Shown in pieces: positions 62,513-64,000 of a DNA stretch of 64,000 nt. The stretch comes from Shewanella decolorationis S12. GTDB taxonomy: Bacteria > Pseudomonadota > Gammaproteobacteria > Enterobacterales > Shewanellaceae. Below the pieces are notes generated by a model that had not been told where the DNA came from, ran no database searches, and saw only the letters and a program-made list of their open reading frames with translations. Position 1 is the first letter of the stretch; each line of letters begins with the position of its first letter. The position numbers and the translations under genes were made by a program. The stretch is from assembly GCF_000485795.1 (NCBI RefSeq), contig NZ_AXZL01000076.1, positions 1 to 64,000 of the forward strand. Direction: 5' to 3'.

Positions 62513-62544
62513 CAATTCTGCTTTCGCCAATTCTGCTTTCGCCA
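62513..62544. repeat. 15-bp perfect direct repeat
   Basis: Two adjacent copies of CAATTCTGCTTTCGC, followed by CA, lie between the DUF808 gene and rpiA. No function is apparent. Confidence 0.85.
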
Positions 62545-62751
62545 TAGTAACTTAGTTAGATTAAGCCCGCATAGAGCATTGTCGTAATCCTAATGAACTT
62601 TATCTTAAAGCATTGCCCTTTATACACGGATTAAATCAGTGCGGGCTGCAAGCAAGATCACAGCTACAGTGCAATAGCACCACACACTTTGATGGAAAAG
62701 AGTATACTAAGCTCAGAATTTTTTACTCATTTGCCATTACAGGATGTCAAC

Positions 62752-63411
62752 ATGACTCAAGATGAAATGAAAAAAGCCGCAGGCTGGGCTGCACTCAAAT
62801 ACGTTGAGAAGGACAGCATTGTAGGTGTGGGCACAGGCTCAACCGTTAACCACTTTATCGATGCTTTGGCGACCATGAAGGCTGATATTGAAGGCGCAGT
62901 ATCAAGCTCTGAAGCTTCAACTCAGAAGATGAAGGCCCTTGGCATCCCGGTTTATGACTTAAACAGCGTCGATAAATTATCCGTGTATGTCGATGGAGCC
63001 GATGAAATCAACGGCCATATGGACATGATCAAAGGCGGTGGCGCGGCATTAACCCGCGAAAAAATCGTTGCAGCTGTGGCTGAAAAATTTGTCTGTATCG
63101 TGGATAACACTAAACAAGTGGATATTTTAGGTGAATTCCCACTGCCTGTTGAAGTGATCCCAATGGCGCGCTCTTACGTGGCCCGTGAACTGGTCAAACT
63201 CGGCGGAGACCCAGTGTACCGTGAAGGCGTTGTGACTGATAACGGCAACGTAATCCTCGACGTTTACAACCTTAAGATCATCAATCCTAAGGAATTAGAA
63301 GATAAGATCAACGCCATCGTCGGCGTAGTGACAAACGGCCTGTTCGCAAAACGCGGCGCCGATGTGTTACTGGTTGGCACCCCTGAAGGCGTGAAAACCT
63401 TTACCGCTTAA
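62752..63411 (+). CDS. rpiA: Ribose-5-phosphate isomerase A
   Basis: A 219-residue enzyme of the non-oxidative pentose phosphate pathway interconverting ribose 5-phosphate and ribulose 5-phosphate. Conserved are VGVGTGSTVNHFIDAL, SSEASTQKMKALGIPV, YVDGADEIN (catalytic Asp) and IKGGGAALTREKI. ATG 62752 (MTQDEMKKAAGW) matches the family; 21 upstream in-frame codons are not conserved. Confidence 0.97.
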   Translation: MTQDEMKKAAGWAALKYVEKDSIVGVGTGSTVNHFIDALATMKADIEGAVSSSEASTQKMKALGIPVYDLNSVDKLSVYVDGADEINGHMDMIKGGGAALTREKIVAAVAEKFVCIVDNTKQVDILGEFPLPVEVIPMARSYVARELVKLGGDPVYREGVVTDNGNVILDVYNLKIINPKELEDKINAIVGVVTNGLFAKRGADVLLVGTPEGVKTFTA

Positions 63412-63446
63412 GGCAAGGTGAGTCAAAAGACTCCCATGCAAGAAAC

Positions 63447-63479
63447 AAAAATGCCGGTGCAGTTGCACCGGCATTTTTT
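63447..63479. terminator. Bidirectional terminator between rpiA and rlmI
   Basis: A 14-bp or longer stem AAAATGCCGGTGCA/TGCACCGGCATTTT with T-runs on both strands, between convergent genes. Confidence 0.9.
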
Positions 63480-63503
63480 ATGACCCTCATTTTTTATGAC
63501 CCT
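63472..63503. repeat. 16-bp perfect tandem duplication
   Basis: Two adjacent copies of CATTTTTTATGACCCT. The first overlaps the T-run of the rpiA terminator. Confidence 0.85.
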
Positions 63504-63518
63504 AGGGCTATTAAGCGA

Positions 63519-64000
63519 TTACCATACTCGAGCCACTAAGCCCTTGAGGTAAAAACCTTCTGGGAAGGCGCTACCAATCGGGTGATCGCTCGCTTGGCTT
63601 AAACGCTCGATAAATTGGATCTCACGTTTGGCATCCAAAGCCGCATCGGCAACGATTTTTTGGAACAGATCCGCAGGCATTAATCCCGAGCAAGAGAAGG
63701 TCAACAGCACCCCGCCCGGATTTAATAATTGCAGCGCAATCATGTTGATATCTTTATAGCCGCGGCAGGCGCCATTGAGCTGCGACTTATTGTCGGCAAA
63801 CTTTGGCGGGTCGAGTACGATCACATCGAAGGTTTTACCCTCATCACGGTACTGGCGTAACAGCTTAAACACATCGGCTTCGTTGTAATGCACATTGTCA
63901 TCATTTAAGCCATTGACTCGCATGTTCAAACGCGCAGTATCGAGGGCAAGCGCCGACACATCGACGTTTTCAATGCTGGCCGCGCCCGCCTTAGCGGCGT
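63519..64000 (-). CDS. rlmI: 23S rRNA m5C1962 methyltransferase RlmI (3' part)
   Basis: The C-terminal part of a SAM-dependent methyltransferase, cut by the right edge. FDVIVLDPPKFADNKSQLNGACRGYKDIN, the DPPKF motif and SCSGLMPADLFQKIV match E. coli RlmI closely. The reading frame continues without a stop from 63959 to the window end (KAGAASIENVDVSALA), so the 5' part lies outside and an internal GTG near 63959 is not the start. Confidence 0.92.
   Translation of the reverse strand, partial: AAKAGAASIENVDVSALALDTARLNMRVNGLNDDNVHYNEADVFKLLRQYRDEGKTFDVIVLDPPKFADNKSQLNGACRGYKDINMIALQLLNPGGVLLTFSCSGLMPADLFQKIVADAALDAKREIQFIERLSQASDHPIGSAFPEGFYLKGLVARVW

Overview
The window reads as chromosomal DNA of a Shewanella-type marine gammaproteobacterium. 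The support is protein similarity and gene order recalled for that genus: nlpI-pnp, a GGDEF/EAL gene, rpsO-truB-rbfA-infB-nusA-rimP, secG-tpiA-glmM-folP-ftsH-rlmE, then the leuS-to-lipA envelope block. Nearly everything is core housekeeping. No strain can be named from sequence alone.

Positions 1-143 hold the most unusual feature. A prfC (release factor 3) gene begins normally on the minus strand but stops after 28 codons, with similarity lost inside its P-loop. The 5' end of prfC is the known integration site of SXT/R391 integrative and conjugative elements, so the left edge probably enters such an element.

Positions 243-12280 carry nlpI, pnp and the transcription/translation operon rimP-nusA-infB-rbfA-truB-rpsO on the minus strand. 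A plus-strand GGDEF/EAL gene separates rpsO from pnp. Upstream lie initiator tRNA-Met, tRNA-Leu(GAG), secG and tpiA, followed by glmM, folP, ftsH and rlmE (to 19.1 kb). The yhbY gene diverges from rlmE.

Positions 19.5-27.2 kb are more accessory: a secD/secF pair without yajC, a secreted protein of unknown function, greA, a PepSY/DUF2271/DUF4198 operon behind a Fur-box-like site, and an unknown lipoprotein. A seven-gene tRNA cluster (Met-Leu-Gln-Gln-Met-Leu-Gln) follows at 27.5-28.3 kb, then ychF, pth and a ubiquinone-pathway monooxygenase.

Positions 32.5-53.5 kb form a plus-strand series: miaB-ybeZ-ybeY-corC-lnt-pilin, then leuS-lptE-holA-nadD-rsfS-rlmH-mrdA-mrdB-mltB-rlpA-dacA-ybeD-lipB-lipA. 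It links tRNA modification, ribosome maturation, outer-membrane assembly, cell elongation and lipoylation. Only a ybeL-like zinc-ribbon gene in this stretch is on the minus strand.

Positions 53.6-64 kb hold rimI-holD, a Dps-like ferritin, a TonB-receptor/acyltransferase operon, tRNA-Trp, an unknown Cys-cluster protein next to a DEDDy exonuclease, a DUF808 membrane protein, rpiA, and the 3' part of rlmI cut by the right edge. There is no CRISPR array, phage or complete insertion sequence. The less explained material is the prfC junction, the Fur-linked operon, the receptor/acyltransferase operon, the exonuclease pair and a lone pilin gene coupled to lnt.
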